NCBI GenBank assembly: GCA_964035575.1
Contig: OZ037920.1
Coordinates: forward strand, 434,001-498,000
Direction of reading: 5' to 3'
DNA: 64,000 nt
From: Rhynchopus sp. YZ270_cl-10
Lineage: Eukaryota; Euglenozoa; Diplonemea; Diplonemida; Diplonemidae
In this document: positions 20,290 to 30,526 of the stretch, piece by piece
How positions within the stretch are numbered: the stretch's first letter is position 1
Layout: every line of letters starts with the position of its first letter
Made by a program: the position numbers and the translations under genes
The notes under the pieces: model-generated
Told to the model about the DNA's origin: nothing
Databases searched by the model: none
Seen by the model: only the letters and a program-made list of their open reading frames with translations

Positions 20290-21700
20290 TAAAACCGAGT
20301 CACATTTGTCCCTATTTCTTTGCTGAATCTTTACGAAGATGTCAAAAAAAAAAAACAAAAAACAACAAAAAAAAAAAAAAAAAAAAAAACACACACATTT
20401 CACAACGAACTTTCCCCTCCCTCCACCCATTCCATCTGGTTCTTTTCTATTAGTTTCTCCATATTACCATCCGTATGCACATTCCCCTCCTCTCAGAAAT
20501 ACTCTTATTTTTTCTCTCTCTTTTTTTTCCCCATTTGACTTTTTCTAAATTGTGTCTCGCCAGCAAATTGTACAGTGGAGGATGGCTGGTTAAGCAAGAA
20601 CAAAAAAAAAAAAAAAAAAAAATAGTATAGTGGAGCACACTCTAGGGTGGCTACACTAATACAACCAAGTTTTCAAAAAAAAAAAAAAACTATTCACAAC
20701 ATACGTTACATTACCACACCTCCCCCCCTTTCACACAATTCCCAATATTCTCCCCATTCTAGGATCTGTCTGCGTACAAAAAAAGATAGTAAAAAAAAAA
20801 GCCTTTCACGTCTTCTTCGCAGCCTTTTCCAAAACACATAGCGGAAATACGGTGTTGTGCACACCAAAATACGCAGTTTTTTTTCTCTTTTCTTTTCCTC
20901 CATTTGACTCAGCACAGCGAGACTTATGGTTTCCATCTTACCTTTTTTTTTTGACGTTGTACGATAACGTTTTCTGGTCAAAGGTGACGAAAGCACCCAT
21001 AGCAAAGCTTTACGGTTCCTTCTTGACTAAGTTTTTCTCTTTCCCCCCCTCTCTCTATCGCGCCGTATTGGGGGTGGGAGATTCCGTTACGGAAAAAAAG
21101 AAAATAATAACAAAAGTCCACTAAGGAAACTAGGTCAGCCTTTTGTAGAATTCTGCAAAAAACAGCACGCTTTCTCCCCCCAATTTTTTTTTTTTTTTTT
21201 TTTTTTTGGTACACTGTCACGAGAGGGCTTTGTATTTCAAGTCAATTTTTTTTTTTCTCATCCAATAACCCGCATCCGGTTGTCTGGTGAGGGGTTTGGA
21301 ATTTTTAACTTCTGGATGTTCACCCTATGGAGGGTTATCCAAGATTCAAGTTATTTTTGATTTTATTTTTTTCACTATTCTCACGAGTGTGTTTTCATTG
21401 AGGGGGGACAGAAGGGGTGCGTACGTAACCCCATATCTTTCTGTGGTTGTCGATAAAAAAGTAACTAAACTAAAGCAAATGCAAAAAAAAGAGGTCAAAG
21501 GGGGGGTAAGGAGCCCCGCCTGTGTATGAGTTATTTAAAAGTTAAAAACGCTTCCACCCCCTTTCCCTTTTTTCTTACGTCTGAGGGTGCTAGTTGTCGA
21601 AGGGTATGGTCGCTTGAGTTGCAGTTTGTGTTTCAGCACCGTTGCTCTGCTTCCGTAGTAGTCGTAAGAGAGATCCTGATTCCAGCGTGGTTTGAGTTAT
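20290..21700. other. Intergenic; short repeats, no gene
   Basis: A/T-run DNA with a family 3 unit (20622-20677), family 1-like hairpin (20905-20940), family 4 hairpin (21208-21246) and family 5 unit (21269-21310). No protein gene or tRNA seen. Confidence 0.5.
21208..21246 (+). repeat. ACGAGAG-loop hairpin (family 4), representative copy
   Basis: GGTACACTGTC, loop ACGAGAG, GGCTTTGTATTTC, then AAGTCAA and a T run. The arms pair as six outer base pairs (two of them G-U), a 2x2 internal loop and three inner pairs. Copies: 4683-4725, 6304-6350, 16748-16790, 21208-21246, 30843-30883, 41073-41115, 44948-44995, 57136-57172; all + strand. It shares its loop with family 1 although the stems differ. 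Confidence 0.65.
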
Positions 21701-23036
21701 TCACAGCCGTTTCTGTGCTGATCATGATGAGCAATACACCACACAAACAAAAGTGTGCCTGAAGGCTTCTGCCCTTTGATGTCTACAACAAGTATTCTCG
21801 GGTCTCAACAATCTGAACAGCACAAAATCATCGAGAAGTATTTTGTGGAGAAAAAAAGCACAGGTGCCACGGAAGTCCCCTTCCTCTTAGGGACAGTCTT
21901 CCACCAGTCCTCGTTGCGAGAGATGTTTTCTCTGAAGTGAATGTCGAGGGAAATGATGACAGTTTTTCATCTGGATCCAACACCTACCCCTTTGTGGGGC
22001 TGACGATACACTGAAAATCAAAACGAGCTTTTTAACAGTCTGAACACCTTCATGAGTTCCATCGTGTGTCTGTTCTTCACAGCACACCTGACGACCCAAA
22101 CCTGACGCAGCATCAAGGACCTGCCGCCCCCTTCTGGGGCTGGTGGGATAATACTGCTGCAAGACGCATCCACACCCACACACCTCACAACCACAACCTT
22201 GCGTATGATGACCAACTGTAACACAAAACACATCGTACTGGAGCTGCTTCTGGGAGTTCCCAGATCACGTGCTGCAGAGTGACCGAGAGAACACAGTTGA
22301 GACGGCATCGTCTGACGCTTCTTGTCTTTTCCTGTTGTGTTTGGGGTGTGGGTGTGGATGGGTTGGGGTGGGTGGGTTGGGGAGGGAGTGGATGAGCGAA
22401 ATGCAAACAGCACAGGTGCCACGGAAGTCCCCTTCCTCTTAGGGACAGTCTTCCACCAGTCCTCGTTGCGAGACAAGGATGTTTTCTCTGGAGTGAGTGT
22501 TGATCAGCAAAAAGGCGTGTCTTCATAGTCCCTCACGTGTGCCCAACTTACAGCAAATGGGCGTGAGGTCTCCCAAGGGCGCAAGAAAAGATCACATCAC
22601 GTCACATCACACCACACTCAAAATGATGACAGTTTTTCATCTGGATCCAACACCTACCCCTTTGTGGGGCTGACGATACACTGAAAATCAAAACGAGCTT
22701 TTTAACAGTCTGAACACCACCCCCACCACACACCACTTCCAAGAAAGATGATGAGAACATACTAAGCAACGTCCGTGTTTCACATGAATACTTTTACGAG
22801 TTAAACGCTTTTGTATTTTTCGGGTTCCAAATAGTTCGAGCATGATGAGTAATACACCACACAACAAAAGTGTGCCTGAAGGCTTCTGCCCTTTGATGTC
22901 TACAACAAGTATTCTCGGGTCCCAATCTGAACAGCACATCATCAGAAGTCTTTTCCCCTTCCCCTCAATACAGCACAGGTGCCACGGAAGTCCCCTTCCT
23001 CTTAGGGACAGTCTTCCACCAGTCCTCGTTGCGAGA
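21701..23036 (+). promoter_or_regulatory. Modular repeat cassette upstream of the SRPK-like kinase
   Basis: Order of modules: A (about 21720-21835), B (21858-21945), C (21950-22045), D (22045-22320), B (22410-22610), C (22612-22725), E (22725-22845), A (22843-22950), B (22972-23036); the start codon is 156 bp further on. Module B begins CACAGGTGCCACGGAAGTCC and contains two hairpins (GGAAGTCCC with GGGAC/TTCC, and GTCCTCG-TTG-CGAGAC). Module A has CACAC/GTGTG and GCC-TGAA-GGC hairpins. Module C has CCCC-TTTG-TGGGG. Modules occur nowhere else in the window except upstream of three other genes (38437, 45606, 59683). CACGTG and CAGGTG E-box-like words are present. It could be a promoter or leader cassette, or an element that tends to settle there. 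Confidence 0.6.
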
Positions 23037-23191
23037 CAACACTCTAATTTTTGTTTAATTTTCCACTGACTTCCTCCCACCCCACCACCACCCCCTCTTC
23101 CCTCCAGGGTGTTGGACAAAACAAACATAACGACCGTGCACTTTGTGCACACACCACACAACACTACCTCCCCCCTCCCCCTTTTGACACA

Positions 23192-26100
23192 ATGACGCTC
23201 TTCAACATCTCCTTGGAGGAGCGCACAGGGAGGGTCGAGACACAGCTGCTGGAGTTGGAGGACCGGCGGCGGATACGGAAGGAGTTCTTTCCGTATCACT
23301 TGGAGATCATTGAGGCCACGGCACGTGCCTCCGTGCATGCGACACTACCGCTGATGGAGAACGACAGCTCCGACGAATTTGAATACGAAAGCCACCCCTC
23401 CAACGAACACGAAGAGCAGGACCCCTCGCTCCCCTCCCCAGTAGACCTCCCCGAGCAGCAGGCCATCTATGTAGACACAGTCTTCGACATCTTCGACCGC
23501 AACCGCGACGGATTCTGGTGCATGACCGAAGCAAACCGATGGATGCGCCTCATGGAAAACCAGATGTGCAACCTCGAGGACTGGGAGTACACCTGCCAAT
23601 CCGCGCAGTGCGACCCTGCGAAGGGGCTCGACCTCGAAGCTGTCCGCCAATGGTACCGCACCGCAAACTGCGCAGAACGCCACTTTGAAGCCGTTGTCGA
23701 TGAATCCGGCGAGCCCGATTTCTCTGTTGGCAAACTGACGGACTCTGACCTACACCGCTTGGACACTATGTTGGAACACATTTTCAATGAATTCGACGTT
23801 CGGGAAGAAGGTGTCTGGGACGAAGAAGCTGGTAGCACTTGGCTCGAATACCTCGGGTGGTACGACACCTGGCAGGAGGCCTGCGAATGCGCTGGAGCAG
23901 ACGGACTTACCCTCTCCAAGGAGCACGTTGCCGTCCTCTACGGTGCAAATGAGTACCTCCTTGCCCGCCACACTGTAGGCAGATGGAAGGAGAAGAACGA
24001 AGGCAACACCTTCAACGCCGACGACGACGAAGACGAAGAAGAGTACTGCGTAGGCGGCTACCACAGGGTGGAGGTTGGGGACGTCTACAACGATAAATAC
24101 AAAATCCTCCGCAAGCTTGGGTGGGGGAATTTTTCGACGGTGTGGCTGGCTAGCGACACCTCGGGTGGGGTGCCGGTTGCATTGAAGATAGGGAAGGGTG
24201 CGTCTGCGTTCCGTGAGATGTCAGAGCTGGAGGTAGACGTCCTGAAGAAGGCGAACGCTCACTTCGACGAAGCGGAGGCAGGCATCTTAAAAGAATGCGC
24301 AAAAAAGCTTGTCCGTCTTACAGACTTCTTCAACATCCAAGGACCTCATGGGACCCACCCCACCATGGCTCTCGAAGCTGTTGGCCCCGACATCCTCAAG
24401 CTTCTCACAGCGCACGACTTTGCAGGGGTCGCTCCTTGCATTGTAAAAATGCTTATAAAAGATATGTTGCAAGGTATTGCCTTCCTTCATGACATGGGGC
24501 TTGCTCATGCGGATATCAAACCCGAAAATGTTTTGATCCAAACAATCAGTCCTGATGGCACAACCGACGCAGAGCGGACCGCAAAGCTCCTTGCAGGGAC
24601 ATTGGAACGACCAGAGGGGATGTCTTTGGCAGAGTTTGTGCGTGCGAACTATGCTTGCAAGGTGTCTGACTTTGGGTCGTCAAAATGGGTCCACGTGGAC
24701 AAGACGGTGCACCAGATGCAGACGCTTGAGTACCGTGCACCAGAGGTCGTGCTTGGCTACTCCCCTGGTGTCGCGATCGACATATGGAGTGTGGCGTGCA
24801 CATGCTTCGAGCTGCTCAGCGGCTGTTTCCTCTTCAACCCAAAGGCCTGCCAGGGACCGCTCACCCAGGAGGCCAGCCACATCTCCCTCTTCATGCGCAC
24901 GCTAGGCCCGTTCCCGCAGAACCTTGTTCTCGGTGGTGGAAGGCATTGCGACAACTTCTTCAACCAAGACGGATCCTTCCGTTACGGCCCTGTCGAAACC
25001 CAAGGCATTCATGATGCGATGAACGAAAAATTTGTGGAGGGACGGGTATGTTACATATAATACCAAAAAAGGCCAAAATTTAACTCAGAGGAGACAGCAC
25101 CTTGTCTGCTACATAGCGAGGGGATGGGGGGATGGGCACTTTTCGAGGGTACACTATTTACCCCAAAACAAACAGGGAAAATTTTGTCTCCCACTTCCCC
25201 TCCACGTAGAACAACAAGAACACCGTCAATAGAGATAGGACATAGCATATACTACAGCAATTTTGTAAAAAAAAATTCTCGGACAGGTGATTGTCGAAAC
25301 TTTCCAGGCACTCCGCTAGGTACTAAAGTTCTGTTGATTGTCAACAGAACTTTTTGAAAATGGGGAAAAAAAAAAAAAAAAAAAAAAGTTCTGCTGAGTG
25401 GTTCAGACCCGTTCTACCTGTCAAAAAAGCTCAGGAGAAGAAGATATGGAGAGGTGAGTGCTCAAACGTCCCAAAAAAGTCAAAATCGGGCGTTGGTAAA
25501 AAAAAAAGTTGCGTACCGTGCGCCTGCGGCGCAAGCATGTACCCCACCAACGTGGACCATCAACAGAATATTTTCAAAATCGGGAATCCTAGCGGAGAGC
25601 CTGGTCGAAACTACAAAAAAAAAAAACACACCACCAAAACCAGGGTAGATCCTTAGCGAAAGTGAAAATAAGGATTCGAGATTTTTTATTTTTTTTTCCT
25701 TTTTTTTTTTCCTTTTTTCAGGGCTTCCCGCAGGATCTGGGGGTTTGGCCTCCCAGGGGGACCAGCCAAAAAAAGGTGAAAAAAATTTTTTTTTCGCGCC
25801 TTCAGGGTTTCCGCCAGGATTTGGGGTTTCAGAAATTGGGGGGGACCATCAAAAAGACCCCCCAAAATTTTTTTTCTCCCCGCAATAGCGGTCGTCGCGC
25901 GCTTCGCGCGCGCCTCCCTGCAGGCCACAGAGTGGAGAGGCGAAGGGTGTGACAACCGTGGGAGTCTCCTTCTTGACAGCAAAGACAAGTCTGCTCTGCC
26001 AGCTTTGGCACAACTTTTTTGCGCCAGGCTTTTTAGCACCAGGTTAGATAGCCGTGCTAAGCTTCACAGCTGCGTTGTCTGGTAGAGGTAGGTAAGGGGT

Positions 26101-29100
26101 CTTGTGAGAGTGGAGGGTGATGGTATTTGCTTTTTTCCTTGTATGGCGCCACACAGTGATTGCAGTGCTGCAGTTGGAACATGTAATGAAAGTGTATGTA
26201 CTCGTCGCTTGCCGAAGCCTCCTTTTAAAAGGGGCAATGCTCGGAAGTATCAATGGTATCAATAATATCAACATCAAAGAGCCAGCAACACAGCGCCGCA
26301 GGCGCACGGTACGCTACTTTTTTATTTTTTTAGAGTTCGCCATCCCCTTTTCTTCCACTCCTTTTGACACAGCGAGTCAAATGCTCTGCACGGTGGGGTC
26401 ACATGACCACGGGGGGTCATCTACAACCTCCAAAACCCATTTTTCTTAGGGGGGACCATGGTACCCCCCAAACCCCTGTAAAAATCCGGATTTTTCTGGG
26501 AAAAATATTGGGGGGGACCATGGTCCCCCCCGGTCCCCCTTGGCGGAAACCCTGGCCTTGTTGTGTGTGGTGTGTAGCACTAACGCTGACGCTACGTTAC
26601 GTTACGTTACGCGCCTCTACGCACTTTAAGTGGTCAAAAATCATTTTTTCGCCTCCGGCGAAAATGTCCCGGTAAACCGTTAAAACTGCTGCATTCACTC
26701 GCATATTGCATATCATCTCACGTTCCCCACCTTTGCGGGATAAGCAAAAAAATCATGTCAGGTCGGTAGCGTGCAGACGTTTCCTAGTATAGACATCTAC
26801 AAAAAGAAACGACAGTCATGGCAAAGGTTCCTGGCGAAGCCACGGTACGCAACATTTTTAAAAAAAAATGTTGCGCACCGATCAAATGGCACTGTCGTTG
26901 GTCATTATCGTCAGTTCCCGTAAATGTTACTTCCATATTTTGCTGAACGAAAGTTTTTGGCGAAGCCACGGTACGCAACATTTCAAAATATTGTGCTTAA
27001 AATTGCACTATTTTACAGCCAAACTATGTCATGCGTGGCTTGCAATCTTGCGCCGCAGGCGCACGGTACGCTACTTTTTTCCTTTCGCCATGTTGCATGC
27101 TTCCTTTTCCTTCGGCGTTTGACCAATTGAGTCGCGTTCTGGCTGTGACGGGGTCACTTTGTTCATGAGGCATACTCGTGGTTCTTTGCAACCGTTATAT
27201 TCTGCCTCTTCCTGAGCAGATAACTTGGGACTCCGCCGGTCGCTTTGCAAATTCCATTATGGAAAGCTGTCTTGGTCCAGAGGACTTTTTTGGTGCCATC
27301 CTTTCCCCCTGTTAGTTGCCTGTATTTGGATGCGCGGGGACGGGAGGGTAGGAAAAAATTTAAAAAATGTGGAAAATTCCTAATACAGTCCCGCCTCTAA
27401 TTAGTGAATTTCTAATTTATAAATTCGACCAAATCTGAAAATATTTAATTAGCGACTTTATAAATTAGAACGTCACTAATTAAGATTTTATAAATTAGCT
27501 TGTCCACCCAAATCCCAGTCTGAATCTCTACAAGACTATCTGCATCTTTCTCTCCGACCATCATGTCTGTCTCCACCACGGAATGAACGGAAAAAATGAA
27601 AGAAATATGCCGAAGATGTGACCATCGTCGAGCAGGCTGTCCTCACCGCCCCGGAGATTGTCACCATCACAGACAACGCCATGGCGGATGACAGAGAAGT
27701 TGAAAGTGCCAGCCTCACCGTTCATCGGCGGACGCAGGCACTGATGACAGACCGCACGCTGATGTGATGGCGTGGTGGAATGACGCTCACCCAGGACGCC
27801 ATATTTCTGCTCCCACCATCTCCAAGTACAAAACCCACAAAAAGAGAGCGGTTCGTACTTCACCCAAGGCTCTTTTGAACCCCGAGGAGCTGAAGAGGTT
27901 TCTCAACCTTACGGGGATGACCCGCAAGTTCAACAGCCAACCGATTTGCGTCGCTTGCGAGGGGGATGGTGGTGAAGACGAGGCGGGACACGCCTCGGTG
28001 TAACCGACTCCTGGTGCCAGGTCTTTTCATCTCGTGGGCGAAATAGACCATGGAGGTGAACGGCATGCGCGTCCGCACAGCCACCACCGACCGCACCGTT
28101 TTTTACCTCCGTGTATCACTGATTACACACCTCCTTTTCCACATATTCCTCCAACAGAACCCGCACAAACCCGTCGTCACTTGTGCAGGCAAAAAAAATT
28201 TCTTCGGCTCCGCCGGGGAAAATAAATTCAATAACTTAGTATTCCCCCCCGAAAAATAAATTAATTCACGACTTTATAAATTAGAACGTCACTAATTAGG
28301 ATTTTATAAAATAAAACGCTATTAATAATAGGCGGGACTGTAGGCAGCTTCGGAACACTCAACGGCAGGCTGGTCCCCCCTGGTCCCCCCTTATTTTTTT
28401 TTTTTTCCCCCAGGGGGACCAGTGGTCCCCCCTGGTCCCCCCTGTGGGAAGCCCTGTTTTTCTCTGGCCCATTTTTTTGGTTACCTACTAATTTCCAGGC
28501 ACAGAGTGGCACCACCACGGTCCGCAATCGATCCGGAAAGTCAAAATAAGGGGGAAACCAAAAGGAAAAAAAAATAAAAGTTCGCTACCGTTTTTTTGGC
28601 TGGCCTTCGGCCCGCCATTAATGCCCCTTTAATATTTGTCTTCAGTTCATAAGACAAGGACCAATGAGTGTCAATTCTCAGTGTCACCTTGCATAAGACG
28701 ATTTTGAAGCATAACCTTGAAGAACACAATTACTATGTCCGCAAACCCGCAAAGCGGACCATTGTAAAAAGGTTGGTGCTGAGGGTGGAGGTTTCGAAGA
28801 AGTGCGTGTGTGTTAAAGGTCGGGTATGGGTCACCTGTACGGAGTATGAGATCCAGTAATAAAGACTTCAACCGGACCAAGGCAGAAACACAACACTGTT
28901 CGGCCAAAATCCAAAAACCCATAGGGGCCCCAGTATTGTTGTCGAAAATCCCCACTTAATTTTTAGTGAGATTTTGAACTTTGCCCAAAAACTGCGAAAA
29001 AAAATTTCCGCTCGCTGCGCTCGCGGAGGTTCACCCAATGCTGTCTCGCCCACCCAAACTGCTGGTGCATCGGCACTACCTATTTAATTTTGAAAATTTT

Positions 29101-30526
29101 CTTGCCGGGCACTACCACTTTTTTTCAGAATGTTTCTAGAAAGTATTACCCTTGTCAGAGGGCGCAGTGTCCGACAAGGGTCACAGCCAGAATGCGATTT
29201 AATTGGTCAAACGCCAAAGGAAAAGGAAGCATGCGAAAGAAAAAAAGTAGCGTACCGTGCCTGCGGCGCAAGATTGCAACCCACCCTTCCCTTTGACATA
29301 GTATATCAGTAAATATCTGCAATTTTGAGCGCAATTTTTAGAAATGTTGCGTACCGTGGCTTCGCCATGGGTGCCGCGACCGCCGTTTCTTTTTGTAAAT
29401 ATACTGAGGTCGCTGCGTGTGCCTGGTGCAAATATCAATGCAGTGCCGAACTCCGCAGTAGGATAACCGCGGAATTCTCACATTCCGCCGGAGGCCCTAA
29501 CGAGCTGGGTTGGGCTCGACCGAGTTTCAGCGAAAACCCCCAAAACCTATATTATCCCCTGGGGTCTAGTTCTACGACAGCTGAGATGTGTAAAAAAACA
29601 CCACTATTCTGCCTCAGTACGGTACCAACCTGCTTGTTGGATTTTTTTTAGACCGTCACTCATTTTTTCCGCTCGCTGCGCTCGCGGACAAACCATCAAC
29701 ACCCCACGATTTCCCAAAAACCTGAAAGTTAGCGTCAGGCCTGCGCGGAAAAATTTCAAAAACGGGAGAGAAAAAAAAAGGAAAAAAACGAAAATAAATC
29801 TGGGATTTTTAGCGTTTTTAGCGAAAATAAGGATCTACCCTGACCAAAACAACACAGACGGACCTCCTTGAAGACTTCCTTGCAGGGATGCTTAGTATTG
29901 ACACCGAAGAGCGTACCACCGCTTTGCAGGCAATCGAACACGAATGGTTGAACGTCGTTGAGGGCGATGATGTCATTTTGGTCCGCGACCGACACGACGA
30001 CGACGACGAAGATGACTCCCTCCAGGAACACGACCACGAACACAACAGCTCTGTGCAGTACGCCCAGGACGACGATCACCACCACCACCACCACCAAAGC
30101 CAACCCGTCTTACAAGGCGACAGCACCCACAACTCCTACAACGCAGGGGAGGAGCCTTCCCCTGCCTATGAAGAACGCGACGTACACGCTTCCGATGCAC
30201 ATGACGCAGAAGGGCCAAGCAGGGCACGTGACATGTCCTCTGTGGTCGTAGAAGGCAAAGCCCTAGTGATGCTCACCCTCAGACACAGAGCAGACTACGC
30301 AGACCTCCGGAGAGATGAATTGGTCGAAAGAAGAAAGCTCCGTACCGCATTCTTCCCAAAGCATTTGCAGGCGATTAAGGTATTGTAAGGGGGTTTATTG
30401 GGAAAGGGGTGGGTGGGAGAGGGTTTTTTTTTTTTGGGTTGTTTTGATTTATTTTGTTTTGTTGGTACTCAACTTCTCTTTTTTTTTTTTTTTTTTTTGC
30501 AGGAATCTGCCAGGGCGCGGGCGTGA
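23192..30526 (+). CDS. EF-hand / SRPK-like protein kinase, three exons
   Basis: Exons 23192-25045, 29858-30379 and 30503-30526, all phase 0, give 799 residues. Residues 94-125 (DIFDRNRDGFWCMTE) and 196-225 (NEFDVREEGVWDEE) look like EF-hands, the second degenerate. The kinase domain starts near 302 with LGWGNFSTVWLA, a hallmark of SR-protein kinases. Lys332 (VALK), Asp441 (HADIKPENVL) and Asp493 (SDFGSS) are the catalytic and metal-binding residues, and QTLEYRAPEVVLGY follows. Exon 2 resumes exactly at the C-lobe: TDLLEDFLAGMLSIDTEERT, then IEHEWLN. A His/Asp/Glu-rich linker follows. The ends of the protein share a motif: RRRIRKEFFPYHLEIIEA...ARA near the N-terminus and RRKLRTAFFPKHLQAIKESARA at the C-terminus. 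SRPKs phosphorylate RS-rich splicing factors; EF-hands suggest calcium control. Intron 1 is 4812 bp because of transposon insertions. Intron 2 is 123 bp. Confidence 0.9.
25305..25603. mobile_element. hAT-type MITE, copy 1 (in kinase intron 1)
   Basis: A 299-bp non-coding element with terminal inverted repeats CAGGCACTCCGCTAGG / CCTAGCGGAGAGCCTG. The right flank is GTCGAAAC; the same 8 bp stand on the left, separated from the element by four bases (TTTC). An inverted, nearly identical copy is at 37394-37691. Inside are an AGTTCTGTTGA-type hairpin, A runs and a GTACCGTGCGCCTGCGGCGC block shared with other local elements. Confidence 0.85.
25803..26554. mobile_element. Smaller element with CAGGGTTTCCGCCA inverted ends
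   Basis: Perfect 14-bp terminal inverted repeats; the short flank GCCTT is repeated on both sides. The ends are clearly related to those of the element around it (25719-28456). GGGGGGACCATGGT-type subterminal repeats, no transposase visible. It includes a GCGCGC-rich block near 25893-25915 that recurs at 51845. Confidence 0.6.
27386..28340. mobile_element. pogo-like (Tc1/mariner superfamily) DNA element, 955 bp
   Basis: Terminal inverted repeats CAGTCCCGCCT with a TA on each side, the target preference of this superfamily. Subterminal DNA repeats TAATTAGTGA and TAATTTATAAA-type words in both orientations, as pogo/Tigger ends do. Between 27704 and 28003 a short open frame encodes WWNDAHPGRHISAPTISKYK and a basic stretch, which resembles the helix-turn-helix of pogo/CENP-B-type transposases. 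The rest of a transposase is missing, so it is a decayed or internally deleted copy. Confidence 0.7.
29155..29750 (+). mobile_element. Unclassified repeat family, copy related to 51.2 kb
   Basis: Shares with 51240-51765 the order GTCACAGCCAGAA, GAAGGAAAAGGAAGCATGC or similar, GTACCGTGCCTGCGGCGC, TGCAACCCACCCTTCCC, AATGTTGCGTACCGTGGCTT and GAATTCTCACATTCCGCCGG. A third, inverted copy lies at about 26780-27175. Direct copies of a palindromic block (CCGCTCGCTGCGCTCGCGG) flank this copy at about 28999 and 29668. No protein recognised. Confidence 0.55.

Larger units (their letters stand above)
25719..28456. mobile_element. Nested element with CAGGGCTTCCC inverted ends
   Basis: The left end CAGGGCTTCCCGCAG and right end CTGTGGGAAGCCCTG are inverted repeats with one mismatch; both lead into GGGGGACCA/TGGTCCCCC-rich subterminal DNA. 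Flanks are T runs, so a TTTTT target duplication is possible but not decisive. It encloses 25803-26554 and 27386-28340. Confidence 0.6.
25641..29842. mobile_element. hAT-like transposon (4.2 kb) with nested insertions, in kinase intron 1
   Basis: Perfect 15-bp terminal inverted repeats CAGGGTAGATCCTTA are flanked by a perfect 8-bp duplication ACCAAAAC (25633-25640 and 29843-29850), the signature of a hAT insertion. It ended up 15 bp before exon 2, leaving AACACAG as the splice acceptor, whose upstream bases are supplied by the target duplication. I see no intact transposase. Much of the inside is other elements: a CAGGGCTTCCC-ended element (25719-28456), a smaller relative (25803-26554), a pogo-like element (27386-28340) and two copies of a family also at 51.2 kb (about 26780-27175 on the - strand, 29155-29750 on the +). 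No RNA gene seen inside. Confidence 0.88.

Noticed and set aside
22018-22476. Minus-strand frames in the cassettes with a recurrent NEDWWKTVPKRKGTSVAPVL product
   Set aside because: The same peptide recurs only because module B recurs. The frames are broken differently in each copy and insertions are often not multiples of three, so coding is unlikely.
13751-23000. Retrotransposon (LINE or LTR) coding regions in the long intergenic stretches
   Set aside because: I looked for reverse-transcriptase, integrase and protease motifs on both strands and saw none here or elsewhere in the window.
27704-28003. Independent small gene
   Set aside because: It lies inside the TA-flanked pogo-like element and its helix-turn-helix-like content fits a transposase remnant.
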